Positions 17,461 through 26,367 of a stretch of DNA of 64,000 bases are shown here, piece after piece; within the stretch, counting starts at the first letter, position 1; the number at the start of each line of letters is the position of its first letter. The notes beneath the pieces are model-generated. The model worked only from the letters and a program-made list of their open reading frames with translations, ran no database searches and was not told the origin of the DNA. Source of the stretch: JAGPDF01 sp052035735 (GTDB taxonomy: Bacteria; Acidobacteriota; Thermoanaerobaculia; Multivoradales; JAGPDF01); assembly GCA_052035735.1 (NCBI GenBank), contig JBPOHI010000036.1, forward strand, positions 55,783-119,782, given 5' to 3'. The position numbers and the translations under genes are program-made.

Positions 17461-18717
17461 ATGTGGAATCTGCCGTTGATTCTCAGACTGTTCCGGCGGA
17501 CCGCCGGCATCAACCGCAGGCGGATGGTGATGACCGTCGCCGCGATCGCCTGGGGAACACTCTCGATCGTTCTCCTGCTGTCGTTCGGCGAGGGATTGAA
17601 GCGCAACCTGACGAAGGGAAGCCGCGGTCTCGGCGAGGGCATCATCGTCATCTGGCCAGGAGCGACCTCCAAGGCGTTCGCGGGCTTTCCGCAGGGCCGG
17701 AACTTGCGCTTCCTGCCGGAGGACGCGGCGCTGCTCGAGGCCAACATTCCCGAGCTCGCGCTCACCTCCGCGGAGATGCGGCGCTGGGGCAACACGGTGA
17801 CCTACGGCCGCACCACGCTGACCAAGCCGGTGGTCGGCGTGGAGCCGGCCTACGGCGAACTGCGCAACCAGAATCCGCAGCCGGGCGGACGCTTCCTCAA
17901 CGAGCGTGACGAAGAGCTCAAGCGCCGGGTGGTCTTTCTCGGCAACGACCTCAAGGACGAGCTCTTCGCCGACAAGGACGCGATCGGTGAGACCATCTTC
18001 ATCAACCAGGTTCCGTTCACCGTCGTCGGCGTGATGCAGAAGAAGATCCAGATGGGGACCTACGGCGGACCCGACGCCAACAACGCCGTCGTGCCGCTCG
18101 CGACCTTCCGTGCCCTGTTCGGGCGGCGCTACGTCTCCGACCTGGTCGTCCGGGCGACGAGCCCGGAGGTCAACGAGGCGGTGAAGAAGCGGCTCTACGA
18201 GATCCTCGGCGCGAAGTACCGCTTCGACCCCTCGGACGAGCGCGCGCTGGCCATGTGGGACACCGTCGAGTCGCAGAAGATCACCGCCAACATCGGCATC
18301 GGCATCGAGATCTTCCTCGGCATCATCGGCGCGCTGACGCTGCTCATCGGCGGTATCGGCGTGGCTAACATCATGTACGCCGTGGTCAAGCACCGCACCA
18401 AGGAGATCGGGGTGCAGATGGCGCTCGGGGCGCGGCGTTCGTACGTCATCGGTCCATTGGTGGTCGAGTCCCTGTCGCTGACCGCGATGGGCGGGGCGAT
18501 CGGCATCGTCGTTGGCGTCGGACTCGTCGAGCTTCTCGCCTACGTCCAGTCGAAGGCCAACAGCGACGCGCTGGAATTCCTCGGGGCGCCCACCTTCTCC
18601 CTCGGAGTCGCCTTCACGACGGTCGCGCTCCTTGGATCGATCGGATTTCTCGCCGGTTTCTTTCCTTCCCGCCGCGCGGTGACGATTCAGCCCGCGGTCG
18701 CGCTGCGCTACGAGTGA
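17461..18717 (+). CDS. MacB-type ABC transporter permease (second of two)
   Basis: A 418-residue paralogue of the preceding permease with the same plan: N-terminal helix, periplasmic MacB core, and three C-terminal helices containing GALTLLIGGIGVANIMYAVVKHRTKEIG. The periplasmic domains of the two share motifs such as GGRFLNxxD and KYRFDPSDE, so they probably arose by duplication. The ATG at 17461 lies two bases after the first permease stop. The frame is open further upstream, but homology begins at this ATG. It is followed after 11 bases by the ATPase gene. Confidence 0.88.
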   Translation: MWNLPLILRLFRRTAGINRRRMVMTVAAIAWGTLSIVLLLSFGEGLKRNLTKGSRGLGEGIIVIWPGATSKAFAGFPQGRNLRFLPEDAALLEANIPELALTSAEMRRWGNTVTYGRTTLTKPVVGVEPAYGELRNQNPQPGGRFLNERDEELKRRVVFLGNDLKDELFADKDAIGETIFINQVPFTVVGVMQKKIQMGTYGGPDANNAVVPLATFRALFGRRYVSDLVVRATSPEVNEAVKKRLYEILGAKYRFDPSDERALAMWDTVESQKITANIGIGIEIFLGIIGALTLLIGGIGVANIMYAVVKHRTKEIGVQMALGARRSYVIGPLVVESLSLTAMGGAIGIVVGVGLVELLAYVQSKANSDALEFLGAPTFSLGVAFTTVALLGSIGFLAGFFPSRRAVTIQPAVALRYE

Positions 18718-18728
18718 GGTGACGGGTC

Positions 18729-19475
18729 ATGAACTTGTTCGTCGGCAGGAACAGTAAGAAGATCGCCGCCGTGGAGACCGTTCCGGCGATCATCGACATG
18801 CGCGACCTGCGCAAGGTCTACGACACCGGCGCGGTGAAGGTGGAGGCGCTCAAGGGGATCGACCTCAGGGTCGAGGCCGGAGAGTTCGTCGCCATCGTCG
18901 GGCCGTCGGGCTCCGGCAAGTCGACGCTGCTCAACATCGTCGGCTGTCTCGACACACCGAGCGGTGGGTCCTACAAGCTGCACGGCGAAGAGGTCGCGGA
19001 GCTCGACGTCGACGAACTGGCCGACATCCGCAACCGCAAGGTCGGCTTCGTCTTCCAGAGCTTCAATCTGCTGCCGCAGATCTCGGCCTACGAGAACGTC
19101 GAGCTGCCGCTGCTGTTCCACGGCACGGGGGCGCGCGAGCGCAAGGCGCGCGTCGAGCTGCTCTTCGAGCAGGTCGGCCTCGCCGACCGCATGCACCACC
19201 GGCCGACCGAGCTTTCGGGCGGGCAGATGCAGCGCGTCGCGATCGCCCGCGCGCTCGCCTGCGAGCCGGCGCTGGTGCTGGCCGACGAGCCGACCGGAAA
19301 CCTCGACTCGTCTTCCGGCAAGGACATCATGTCGCTGTTCGAAGACCTGTCGGCGAAGGGCCACACCCTGGTGCTCATCACCCACGACAACGCCCTCGCC
19401 AAGAGAACGCGGCGGATCGTGCGGATTCAGGATGGCCGCATCGTCGAGGACCGCCCGACCGAAGCCGCCGCCTGA
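18729..19475 (+). CDS. MacB/LolD-type ABC transporter ATP-binding protein
   Basis: A 248-residue ATPase for the two preceding permeases. It shows Walker A GPSGSGKST (58-66), the Q-loop in VFQSFNLLPQ, the signature LSGGQMQRVAIARAL, Walker B LVLADEPTGNLD, and the H-loop LITHD. An extra N-terminal stretch of about 20 residues precedes the domain. A GAGGTGA ribosome site lies before the ATG. The gene is last in the exporter operon. Its final 49 bases overlap the end of the convergent methyltransferase gene, so no terminator separates them. Confidence 0.92.
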   Translation: MNLFVGRNSKKIAAVETVPAIIDMRDLRKVYDTGAVKVEALKGIDLRVEAGEFVAIVGPSGSGKSTLLNIVGCLDTPSGGSYKLHGEEVAELDVDELADIRNRKVGFVFQSFNLLPQISAYENVELPLLFHGTGARERKARVELLFEQVGLADRMHHRPTELSGGQMQRVAIARALACEPALVLADEPTGNLDSSSGKDIMSLFEDLSAKGHTLVLITHDNALAKRTRRIVRIQDGRIVEDRPTEAAA

Positions 19476-20104
19476 ACTGGGATCTCCCACAGCGCGAAAG
19501 GGAGCGGCAGCCAGGAGCGGCAGCGAAGGGCCGTGAAGCCGGCCTCGGCGACGAGCAGTTCGATCTCTTCTCGGGCAAAGCCGCGCAGATAGGCGGTCTC
19601 GTACCAGGCGAGCGCGCCCACAGTCAGGCGGCGCCTCCACCCAGCGCGCGGAAAGGCGTAGTCGAGAACGACCACCTTCTCGCGCGCGACGCGCACTGCC
19701 TCCTCGAGGACCTGCAGGCGGACCGGTCGCGGCATGTCGTGCAGCGCGAACGACAGGACCGCGGTATCGAAGCTCGCTGAAGCGAAGGGCAGGGCCCGCG
19801 CGTCGGCGAGATCGAGCCGGACACCGAGGTGGCCGACCTTGCGCCGGGCGCGCTCGAGCATCCCGGGCGTCAGGTCGATGGCAGTCACCGCGGCGCCGGC
19901 GCGGGCCGCACGCCCCGCGATCTCCCCGGTGCCGGTGCACAGATCGAGCAACGATCGCCCAGGCGCGGCGGCGGCGGCACGCACCGTTGCGCGATAGGCG
20001 AAGGCGACCGGAGCCGCGAAGAGATCGTAGACCGGCGACCACCTGGCGAAGAACCGATGGAGATAGGCGACGTAGGGGTCGGCCGCTGCGTTGGTCGGCT
20101 TCAT
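19427..20104 (-). CDS. UbiE/MenG-like SAM methyltransferase (likely quinone)
   Basis: A class I methyltransferase of about 225 residues. The SAM-binding motif is LLDLCTGTGEIA (about 52-63), followed by AIDLTPGMLERAR and FDTAVLSFALHDMP, as in the UbiE/MenG group. The first 35 residues (HRFFARWSPVYDLF) also match that group. Lying last in an operon behind an MqnP-like UbiA gene, it most likely methylates a demethylated quinone. ATG 20104 is chosen because it starts eight bases after the UbiA stop; an in-frame ATG at 20140 would overlap UbiA. Its 3' end overlaps the ABC ATPase gene tail to tail. Confidence 0.78.
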   Translation of the reverse strand: MKPTNAAADPYVAYLHRFFARWSPVYDLFAAPVAFAYRATVRAAAAAPGRSLLDLCTGTGEIAGRAARAGAAVTAIDLTPGMLERARRKVGHLGVRLDLADARALPFASASFDTAVLSFALHDMPRPVRLQVLEEAVRVAREKVVVLDYAFPRAGWRRRLTVGALAWYETAYLRGFAREEIELLVAEAGFTALRCRSWLPLPFALWEIPVQAAASVGRSSTMRPS

Positions 20105-20112
20105 CGCGGCGC

Positions 20113-20979
20113 TCACAACGGCGGCGACAGGGCGAGCCATGTGGCGAGGAAGAGAACCATCGAGACGCCTGCGTTGAGATGGAAGAATGCGATCTGCACG
20201 CGCGCGAGATCGTCGGGACGAACGAGGGCATGCTGGACGACGAAGGCCCCGGCCGCGATGACGAGCCCGACCCACCAGGGCAACCCGAGAGCCGCCTGCC
20301 ATCCGGCGAGTGCGAACAGGAGGAAGGCCGCGAGGTGAAAGAGACGGGCGAGGCGCAGCGCGCCACGGCGACCGAAGCGCGCCGGCAGCGAGTAGAGGCC
20401 GGCGCGGCGATCGAAATCGGCGTCGAGACAGGAGTAGAGAACGTCGAAACCGGCGACCCAGAAGAGCACGCCGGCGGCGAGCGCCCACGGAAAACCGCCC
20501 GGTGCGCCGTGCGTCGCCAGATAGCCTCCGAACGGCGCCAGGGCGAGCGCCGCTCCGAGGACCAGATGCGAGCCGGAAGTGAAACGCTTGGTCAGCGAGT
20601 AGCCGAAGGTCAAAGCGACGGCGAGCGGCGCCAGGCCCAGAGTCCAGCCGTTCAACATCCGGCAGGCGACGAGAAAGACCAGGAGTCCGCCGGCGATGAG
20701 CACCCAGGCTTCGCCCGGAGAGACCCTGCCGGCCGGCAGCTCGCGCCCCGCAGTGCGCGGGTTGGCGGCGTCGAAGCGGCGATCGACCACCCGATTGAAA
20801 GCCATGGCCGCCGTGCGCAGGCCGAACATCGCCGCTCCGACGGCCAGGAAGGCGCCGAGGGAGGGGATGCCCCGAGCGCCGAGGAAGGCGCCGGCGAGAG
20901 CGAACGGCAGTGCGAAGAGCGTGTTCTGGAGCTGCACGAGGCCGGCGTAGGTCGCGGCGCGGCGGGCGAGAACGCTCAC
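20113..20979 (-). CDS. mqnP: UbiA-family prenyltransferase, MqnP-like
   Basis: A 288-residue polytopic UbiA enzyme that attaches a polyprenyl chain to an aromatic ring. Both Asp-rich motifs are present: N62-x3-D66-x3-D70 in NRVVDRRFD, and D179-x6-D186-x3-D190 in DVLYSCLDADFD. The stretches NTLFALPFALAGAFL, NPRTAGRELPAGRVS, GYSLTKRFTSGSHLVLG and RPDDLARVQIAFFHLN are typical of the subgroup in futalosine-pathway menaquinone loci, hence MqnP-like; no other mqn gene is visible here. The GTG start overlaps the upstream MMPL stop (GTGA) and has a GGAG site seven bases upstream. Confidence 0.85.
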   Translation of the reverse strand: MSVLARRAATYAGLVQLQNTLFALPFALAGAFLGARGIPSLGAFLAVGAAMFGLRTAAMAFNRVVDRRFDAANPRTAGRELPAGRVSPGEAWVLIAGGLLVFLVACRMLNGWTLGLAPLAVALTFGYSLTKRFTSGSHLVLGAALALAPFGGYLATHGAPGGFPWALAAGVLFWVAGFDVLYSCLDADFDRRAGLYSLPARFGRRGALRLARLFHLAAFLLFALAGWQAALGLPWWVGLVIAAGAFVVQHALVRPDDLARVQIAFFHLNAGVSMVLFLATWLALSPPL

Positions 20980-23054
20980 TCCGAAGCTCCGTGGCGAGGG
21001 CCGGCGTCGAGCAGCCGCCCGGCGGCGAGCTCGAGGACCGTCGGCAGCACCAGCATCGAATTCACCAGCACGGTGGCGAGGCCGAGCGTCAGCAGCAGGG
21101 CGAAGCTCGCGAGCCCGCGATGCTCGGAGAATGCGACGAGGCCAAAGCCGGCGATCGAGGTGACAGCGGCGAGCGCCAGCGAGCGCCCGGTCCCGGCGAG
21201 CGCGCGGCGCAGATCGCCCCGCTCGGCGAGGAAACGGTGCACGAGCTGGAGGCCGTTGTCGACCGCGCCGCCGATGACGACCGGCAGCGCCATGATGTCG
21301 AGGGGGTTGAACTCGAGGCCGGCGAGCTGCATGAGGCCGGGCAGGGCGAGCAGGGTGAGGCCGGTCGGCAGGAGGGCGATCGCGGTGCGCCAGGGGTCGC
21401 GGAAGTCCCAGGCGACGATGAGGAGAACCAGGATCGCGGCCACGCCGACGCCGATCCGGAAGGCGTGACGCGAAAGCTGGATCATGAAGGCACCGACGAA
21501 CGGCATGCCAGTCGCACCGGCATCGAGTCGTTGCATGTGGGCGATGAACTCGTCCCGGCGCACGGGGTCCCAGATGTCCGCAGCCGGGTAGGCGTAGACC
21601 GCCGACCGTCCGTCGGCGGCGACGAAGTGGGAGCGAAAGGAGGCTGCGTCGGCTGCCGGACGGGCGCCCAGCGCGGTCAGACGGTCGAGCTCCGCGACCG
21701 AGCTCACACTGCCGACCGTCGGGTCGAGCGCCAACGCCCCGGCGAGCGCGCGTGCCGCGGCGGGGGAGGGAGCAACGAAGGCCGCGAACTGCGGCGAGTA
21801 GGCCGAACGCTCGACCATGGCGCGCTCGAGGCGGACCGCCGCGGAGTCGGCCGGCTGCAGGTCGAGGTAGTCCTCGTTGAAGCGCGGCAAACCGAGCGCC
21901 GCCAGGGCGACGGTGGTCAGGACCAGCGCCGCGGCGAGCGGGCGGCTGTGGATGGCGAGAAGGAAGCGGCCGAAGCGCCGGTCGAGGAGGGCGACCTCCC
22001 GGCCGTGTCGCGCCGGGAACAGCACGAGCAGGGCAGGCAGGAGCGTCACCATCGCCAGCAGGCAAAGGACGATCCCCGAAGCCGAGATCGCGCCCAGCTC
22101 GGCGAAGCCGCGAAAGCCCGAAAACGTGAGCGCGAGAAACGACGCGACAGTGGTCCCGGCGCCGGTCGTCAACCCCGCATCGAGCGCCGCCACCGCTTCG
22201 ACGATGGCCGGCGCCAGCGGGCGGCCGGCGGCGAGCAGCTCCTCGACCCGATCGACGAGATGAATGCCGTAGTCGATGCCGAGGCCGAAGAGAAACGACC
22301 CGGCGAAGGCCGACAGGAGAGTCAGGTGACCGGGCCAGAGGGCGGCGAATCCCTGCAGGGTCGCCACGGCGACGGCGAGGGTGACCATGGCGGCGAGCGG
22401 ACGACGGAAGGAGACGAAGGTCAGTGCGAAGAGGGCGAAGATGAGGACGAACGAAAGGGCGGTGATGCGCGACACGTCGTGCTGAATGACGTCGCGGTCG
22501 TCGATGGCGTACTTGGGAAGCCCGGTCAGGCTGGCCCGGATGCTGCGCTCGGCAGGTGACAGGTGCGCGACCTCCGCCTCGACCGCGGCGACGAACGGCG
22601 CGATCGTGGCGGCGCTCGACTCGGGATCGTCGGGTTGGACGAAGAGAAAGTAGAGCCCGCGATCCACCGAGGCGAAGTAGGGCTGGAAGCCCGGGAGGGC
22701 GAACTGGGCGAAGTCGTAGGGCAGGCGGGCGAGCACCGAGCGGACGCCTGCGAGCCGGGCGAGTCGCGGTGCCAACTCGTCGACGGCAGCGCGCAGGCGC
22801 TCCTCGTCGTCGCCCTCGAGCCCGATCACCAGGACGTTGGGAGTACCGAACTGCGCGGCGAAGTTGCGGAAGGCCGCGATCGCCGGGAGGTCGGGATCGA
22901 CCAGATCGAGATTGGAGGTCTTGAGCTCGAGGCGGCTCGTGGCCAGGGCGAGCGCCAGCAGGAGGAGGCTCCCCCAGAGCGTCAGGACCGCCCGCGGCCG
23001 CGCCACGGAGACCGCCGCCAGTCGCCCGAGCGGTCCCGGTCCAGACGGACTCAC
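20976..23054 (-). CDS. MMPL-family RND transporter (HpnN-like)
   Basis: A 692-residue inner-membrane protein with the duplicated RND/MMPL layout: one helix, a periplasmic domain of about 170 residues, five or six helices (SFLFGLGIDYGIHLVDR), then a repeat of the same pattern (ALPVVIGGAVDNGLQLVHRFL). Relatives move lipids such as hopanoids. Within a polyprenyl/quinone operon a lipid or isoprenoid cargo is plausible but unproven. Start GTG 23054 overlaps the upstream stop (GTGA) and its own stop overlaps the UbiA gene, so translation is coupled on both sides. No adaptor gene is nearby. Confidence 0.82.
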   Translation of the reverse strand: MSPSGPGPLGRLAAVSVARPRAVLTLWGSLLLLALALATSRLELKTSNLDLVDPDLPAIAAFRNFAAQFGTPNVLVIGLEGDDEERLRAAVDELAPRLARLAGVRSVLARLPYDFAQFALPGFQPYFASVDRGLYFLFVQPDDPESSAATIAPFVAAVEAEVAHLSPAERSIRASLTGLPKYAIDDRDVIQHDVSRITALSFVLIFALFALTFVSFRRPLAAMVTLAVAVATLQGFAALWPGHLTLLSAFAGSFLFGLGIDYGIHLVDRVEELLAAGRPLAPAIVEAVAALDAGLTTGAGTTVASFLALTFSGFRGFAELGAISASGIVLCLLAMVTLLPALLVLFPARHGREVALLDRRFGRFLLAIHSRPLAAALVLTTVALAALGLPRFNEDYLDLQPADSAAVRLERAMVERSAYSPQFAAFVAPSPAAARALAGALALDPTVGSVSSVAELDRLTALGARPAADAASFRSHFVAADGRSAVYAYPAADIWDPVRRDEFIAHMQRLDAGATGMPFVGAFMIQLSRHAFRIGVGVAAILVLLIVAWDFRDPWRTAIALLPTGLTLLALPGLMQLAGLEFNPLDIMALPVVIGGAVDNGLQLVHRFLAERGDLRRALAGTGRSLALAAVTSIAGFGLVAFSEHRGLASFALLLTLGLATVLVNSMLVLPTVLELAAGRLLDAGPRHGASE

Positions 23055-25072
23055 CGCTGCACCTCCAGGGTTCCGGCGGTATCGCCCGCGTGCGCGAAGC
23101 CCTCGACGGTCGCCGCGAGCTGCGCGAGCTCGCTCTCCGAAAGCGTCTCATGGCCCGCCATCGCCGTCCCGGGGGCGCCCCAGCGTATGAGGCGGGCGAG
23201 CGCCGCCGGATCGCGCCCGCCGTCGCCGCGGTTCGGTACCCAATGGAGCCGCGGCTTGGCGAGGTCGAGCACGGGACCGGGAAAATGGCTGGCGAGCGGC
23301 CCGTCACCGTGACCGGTGAGGCCATGGCAGGCGGCGCAGAGCTCCCGATAGCGGCTGGATGTCGTGACCGTTCCGGGTTCGCTCGCGGCCGCGGGCGGCG
23401 CACCGGAAACGATCGCCAGGCGCTCTTCCCCGCGGCCGGCGCCGAGCGTCGCCAGGTACTCGACGAGGTCGTCGCCCGGGCCGTTGTCGTGCGCGAACAG
23501 ATGGGCGTAGGAGGGCATGCGCGAGGCCGGCGAGAGCGCCTGCGGATCGATCAGGTGGAGCCGGTTCCAGACCGGACTTCGGCGCAGGCCGACGGCAGCG
23601 AGATCGGGACCCTGGCGGCGATTGCCCACCAGCGGCGGCCGTTCCTGGCGATCGAGCGGCCGCGCCGGCCCCCAGAACGCCACGTCCCGGCTTGCCGGGC
23701 GGACATACTGCGAATGGCAGTGGATGCATCCCTCGGCGACGTAGACCGCCCTGCCACGAGCGGCAGCGGCGGCGCGTGCGGCGATTTCGGAAGGAGCCCT
23801 TTCGTCCAGCCGCCTTGCCGCGCCATCGGCCGCGCCCTCGACGATCGCCGCAAGACCGAAGACGAGCGCGATGGTCAGCGCCGGCGCCGCCCGTCGCACG
23901 AGAAGCTTGGTTGCCGAACGCGCTCCGGCGAGACCCGCCAGGGCGAGGAGCGTGAACGCCGCAACGAGAAAGGCGCCGGGGATCCGATGGAGGTCCTGTG
24001 CCATGCCGACGCCCGCCGCCGATCCGATCCAGCCGGCGAAGCCGTAGAGCTGTGCCGCGCGCCGCCCGGGGGGCGGCAGATCGCGTTCCAGCCGGGCACC
24101 GGGCGCAAGCACGAGAGCGACCGAATAGAGGGAGACTCCGGCGGCGTAGAGGACGCCGGCGACGATCGCCGGGGCGAGGCGATCGAGCAGTAGCGCCGCT
24201 GCGGCGAGCGCCGCGAAGCCGGCCCACGGCAGGCGGAGAAGTCCGCCGCGGTCGGCGACCCAGCCGGCGACGAGTGCGGCCGCAAGATGAACGGCTCCGA
24301 GGAGCAGCTTGATGTTCCCGTTCGCCCAGGTCAGGCGGCGCAGCGTGTCGCTCTCCTGGATGATCGCGAACGCCGCGGAATCGAGCCAGACCAGGGCCAG
24401 AAAGGAGGCGACGACCGCGGCCCAGCCTATGCCGCGGAAGTGTCGCGTCGCTGGCGCGCGAGGCAGCGCTTCAGGCGATCCGGAGACGGGCGCGCCGAGC
24501 CACAGGGCGAGGGCCGCGAAGACGCAGACGCCGGAGGCGACGATCGCCTGGAAGGCGGGCGGGGCCTCGAACAGCCAGGGCAGGTTGCAGACGAAGTAGG
24601 CGATCCCGGTCGCCGCGCCGACGGCCAGGCCGCGCCGGCGCGGAGCGACCAGGCCGGGAAGGGCCGCTGCCAGGGAGACCGTCGCCAGGGCGGTGGCGGC
24701 TCCGACAGCGACCGCAGCCGCGGCGAAGCCCGCTACGGAGCCGGCGACGAGGGAGCCGAGCGCGGCGGCAGCGCATCCTGCGAGACCAGCGGCGACGCTC
24801 GAGCGCCCGGCTGGCAGCCGGGCGGCGCCCAAACTCGACGCGAGGCCAGCCAGGCCCATCGCGGCCATGACCAAGCGGATCGAGCCACCCGCGAGGCCGG
24901 CGTCGCGCATGCGCGCCAGCAGTCCGAACTGCGCCCAGATCAGGAAATAGACGTACGTCGCGGCGACGGCCGCAAGTCCGGGGAGACCGGCGAAGCGGTG
25001 GCGCAGCGACCTGGGCTCGCTGCGCGCTTCCCTCATGGCACAGCCGGCGATTCCGCACGGCAGGCGGCTCAT
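23051..25072 (-). CDS. MFS-like membrane domain fused to CcoO-like and class I cytochrome c domains
   Basis: A 673-residue protein in three parts. Residues about 30-415 form roughly 12 hydrophobic helices of MFS type. Residues about 440-545 are very like CcoO/FixO, the mono-haem subunit of cbb3 oxidase: haem site C449-IHC-H453 followed by SQYVRP, and axial Met519 in SRMPSYAHLF. Residues about 570-660 are a second cytochrome c: C579-AAC-H583 with Met638 in GTAMAGHE. The haem domains should face the periplasm. The ATG overlaps the CcoN-like stop (ATGA). The fusion is unusual; an electron-transfer role is inferred, and what the MFS part carries is unknown. Confidence 0.8.
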   Translation of the reverse strand: MSRLPCGIAGCAMREARSEPRSLRHRFAGLPGLAAVAATYVYFLIWAQFGLLARMRDAGLAGGSIRLVMAAMGLAGLASSLGAARLPAGRSSVAAGLAGCAAAALGSLVAGSVAGFAAAAVAVGAATALATVSLAAALPGLVAPRRRGLAVGAATGIAYFVCNLPWLFEAPPAFQAIVASGVCVFAALALWLGAPVSGSPEALPRAPATRHFRGIGWAAVVASFLALVWLDSAAFAIIQESDTLRRLTWANGNIKLLLGAVHLAAALVAGWVADRGGLLRLPWAGFAALAAAALLLDRLAPAIVAGVLYAAGVSLYSVALVLAPGARLERDLPPPGRRAAQLYGFAGWIGSAAGVGMAQDLHRIPGAFLVAAFTLLALAGLAGARSATKLLVRRAAPALTIALVFGLAAIVEGAADGAARRLDERAPSEIAARAAAAARGRAVYVAEGCIHCHSQYVRPASRDVAFWGPARPLDRQERPPLVGNRRQGPDLAAVGLRRSPVWNRLHLIDPQALSPASRMPSYAHLFAHDNGPGDDLVEYLATLGAGRGEERLAIVSGAPPAAASEPGTVTTSSRYRELCAACHGLTGHGDGPLASHFPGPVLDLAKPRLHWVPNRGDGGRDPAALARLIRWGAPGTAMAGHETLSESELAQLAATVEGFAHAGDTAGTLEVQR

Positions 25073-26367
25073 CCGCTGCCCTCGCGACTCGCCAGCCGCA
25101 GCCAGTTCGCGGCGGCGAAGAGCATCGCGCAGCCGCCGGCGCCACGCAGGGCAAGCAGCGCGCTCACCCGACCGTCGGCCCGAAAGAGGACGCCCACATC
25201 GCCGGCCTCGAGGACGCCCAACAGGACGAGGGCGGCGACCTGAGCTGCCGTGCCGATCTGCCACGAGGCGAACGGCACCCGCGCCGTGAAGGTGGCCTCG
25301 GCGGGCGAGCCGGAGAGGAGTGCGTGCAAGGCGAGAGCGGAGAAGGCCGAGGTGAATCCGCCCATGGCGAGGTGCGCGTGCCCGACCAGCGCATGGGTGA
25401 ACTTGGCGGCGTCGAGCACTCCGGGTAGAAAGGTCACCAGGGCGGAGGTGGCGAGAGCTGTGCCCCAGGCTCCGAGAGCCCAGAGCCAGGGAGTGCTTCC
25501 GGCGGGCCAGCGATGGGCGAGCAGGAAACGGGCGAGGGGCAGTGGCCAGATCAGCACGCTGGCGATCGCGGCGATCTGGAGCGGGCTCTGGTGGCTGCGA
25601 TCTCCGAAGCCGAACAGCGGCAGGCAGGCTGCATGGAGGGCGAGCAGCAGCCAGAGCGGTAGCGCCCGAGGCGCGCCGTCGGGACGCTCGAGTCCGAGCA
25701 GCGTCGGCAGGGCGAGGAACATCGGCACGATGGCGACCGTGCTGGCGGCGAGATCCGTGCCGGTCGGTCCGCCGGTCGTCGGATCGATCGGCGGATAGCT
25801 CTGCGGATCGAGAGCCCGGGCGATCGCCCACGGCACACCGGCAAGCAGAAGGAGGAGAGCGCTGCGCAGGCCCAGGCGCCGGGCGCCGCTCGCCCGCGGC
25901 TTCCGGCGCCAGGCCAGGAGGAGGCCGAAGGCGAGCCCGCCCCAGAGCACGACGAGCGCGCCGAGCCAGAGCAGGCGAATGCTGCCGCTCCAATCGAGAA
26001 ACAGCTTGCCACTCGAGCCGCCGGCGAGGAGCGCGACGGCTCCGGCGCCGAGCGCACCCGACCAGACGGCGAGCGCGAGGCGTCCCGGGCCCGCGCCGGG
26101 TCGCCCCGGAAGATAGAATCGTAGCAGCAGGCCGACGAGGGGCAGGGCGGTCCAGCCGTAGAGCAGCAGGTCGAGGTGCACCGGAGCCCAGCGGCCATAG
26201 GTGAGCGGCGCAAGCAGGGCGTTGCCTGCCGGCCAGGCGAGCAGGGCGGTGAGCAGAACGCCGACAGCGCAGCCGGCAGTGAGCCAGCCGAGGGCGTGGA
26301 TCGCCAGGTCTTGCGCCAGGTCGGGAGCGAGATCTTCCGGGAAGTCCGCGACGGGGGCCGGCCTCAT
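25069..26367 (-). CDS. CcoN-like haem-copper oxidase subunit I homologue, probable CuB site lost
   Basis: A 432-residue protein of about 12 helices resembling cbb3 oxidase subunit I. His64 (PVHLDLLLYG) fits a low-spin haem b ligand. His330 and His332 in VGHAHLAMGGF fit the paired high-spin and low-spin haem ligands late in CcoN. The two regions where CcoN has CuB histidines show none or only one (no His at 200-223; single His259 in DRSHQS), so oxygen reduction is doubtful. It is coupled by ATGA overlaps to the polyprenyl synthase upstream and the CcoO fusion downstream. It could be a b-type electron carrier. The family assignment is from pattern only. Confidence 0.65.
   Translation of the reverse strand: MRPAPVADFPEDLAPDLAQDLAIHALGWLTAGCAVGVLLTALLAWPAGNALLAPLTYGRWAPVHLDLLLYGWTALPLVGLLLRFYLPGRPGAGPGRLALAVWSGALGAGAVALLAGGSSGKLFLDWSGSIRLLWLGALVVLWGGLAFGLLLAWRRKPRASGARRLGLRSALLLLLAGVPWAIARALDPQSYPPIDPTTGGPTGTDLAASTVAIVPMFLALPTLLGLERPDGAPRALPLWLLLALHAACLPLFGFGDRSHQSPLQIAAIASVLIWPLPLARFLLAHRWPAGSTPWLWALGAWGTALATSALVTFLPGVLDAAKFTHALVGHAHLAMGGFTSAFSALALHALLSGSPAEATFTARVPFASWQIGTAAQVAALVLLGVLEAGDVGVLFRADGRVSALLALRGAGGCAMLFAAANWLRLASREGSG

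Noticed and set aside
25069..26367. Annotation as an ordinary cbb3 oxidase catalytic subunit (ccoN)
   Set aside because: The histidines expected to bind CuB could not be found, so the catalytic call would overstate the evidence.
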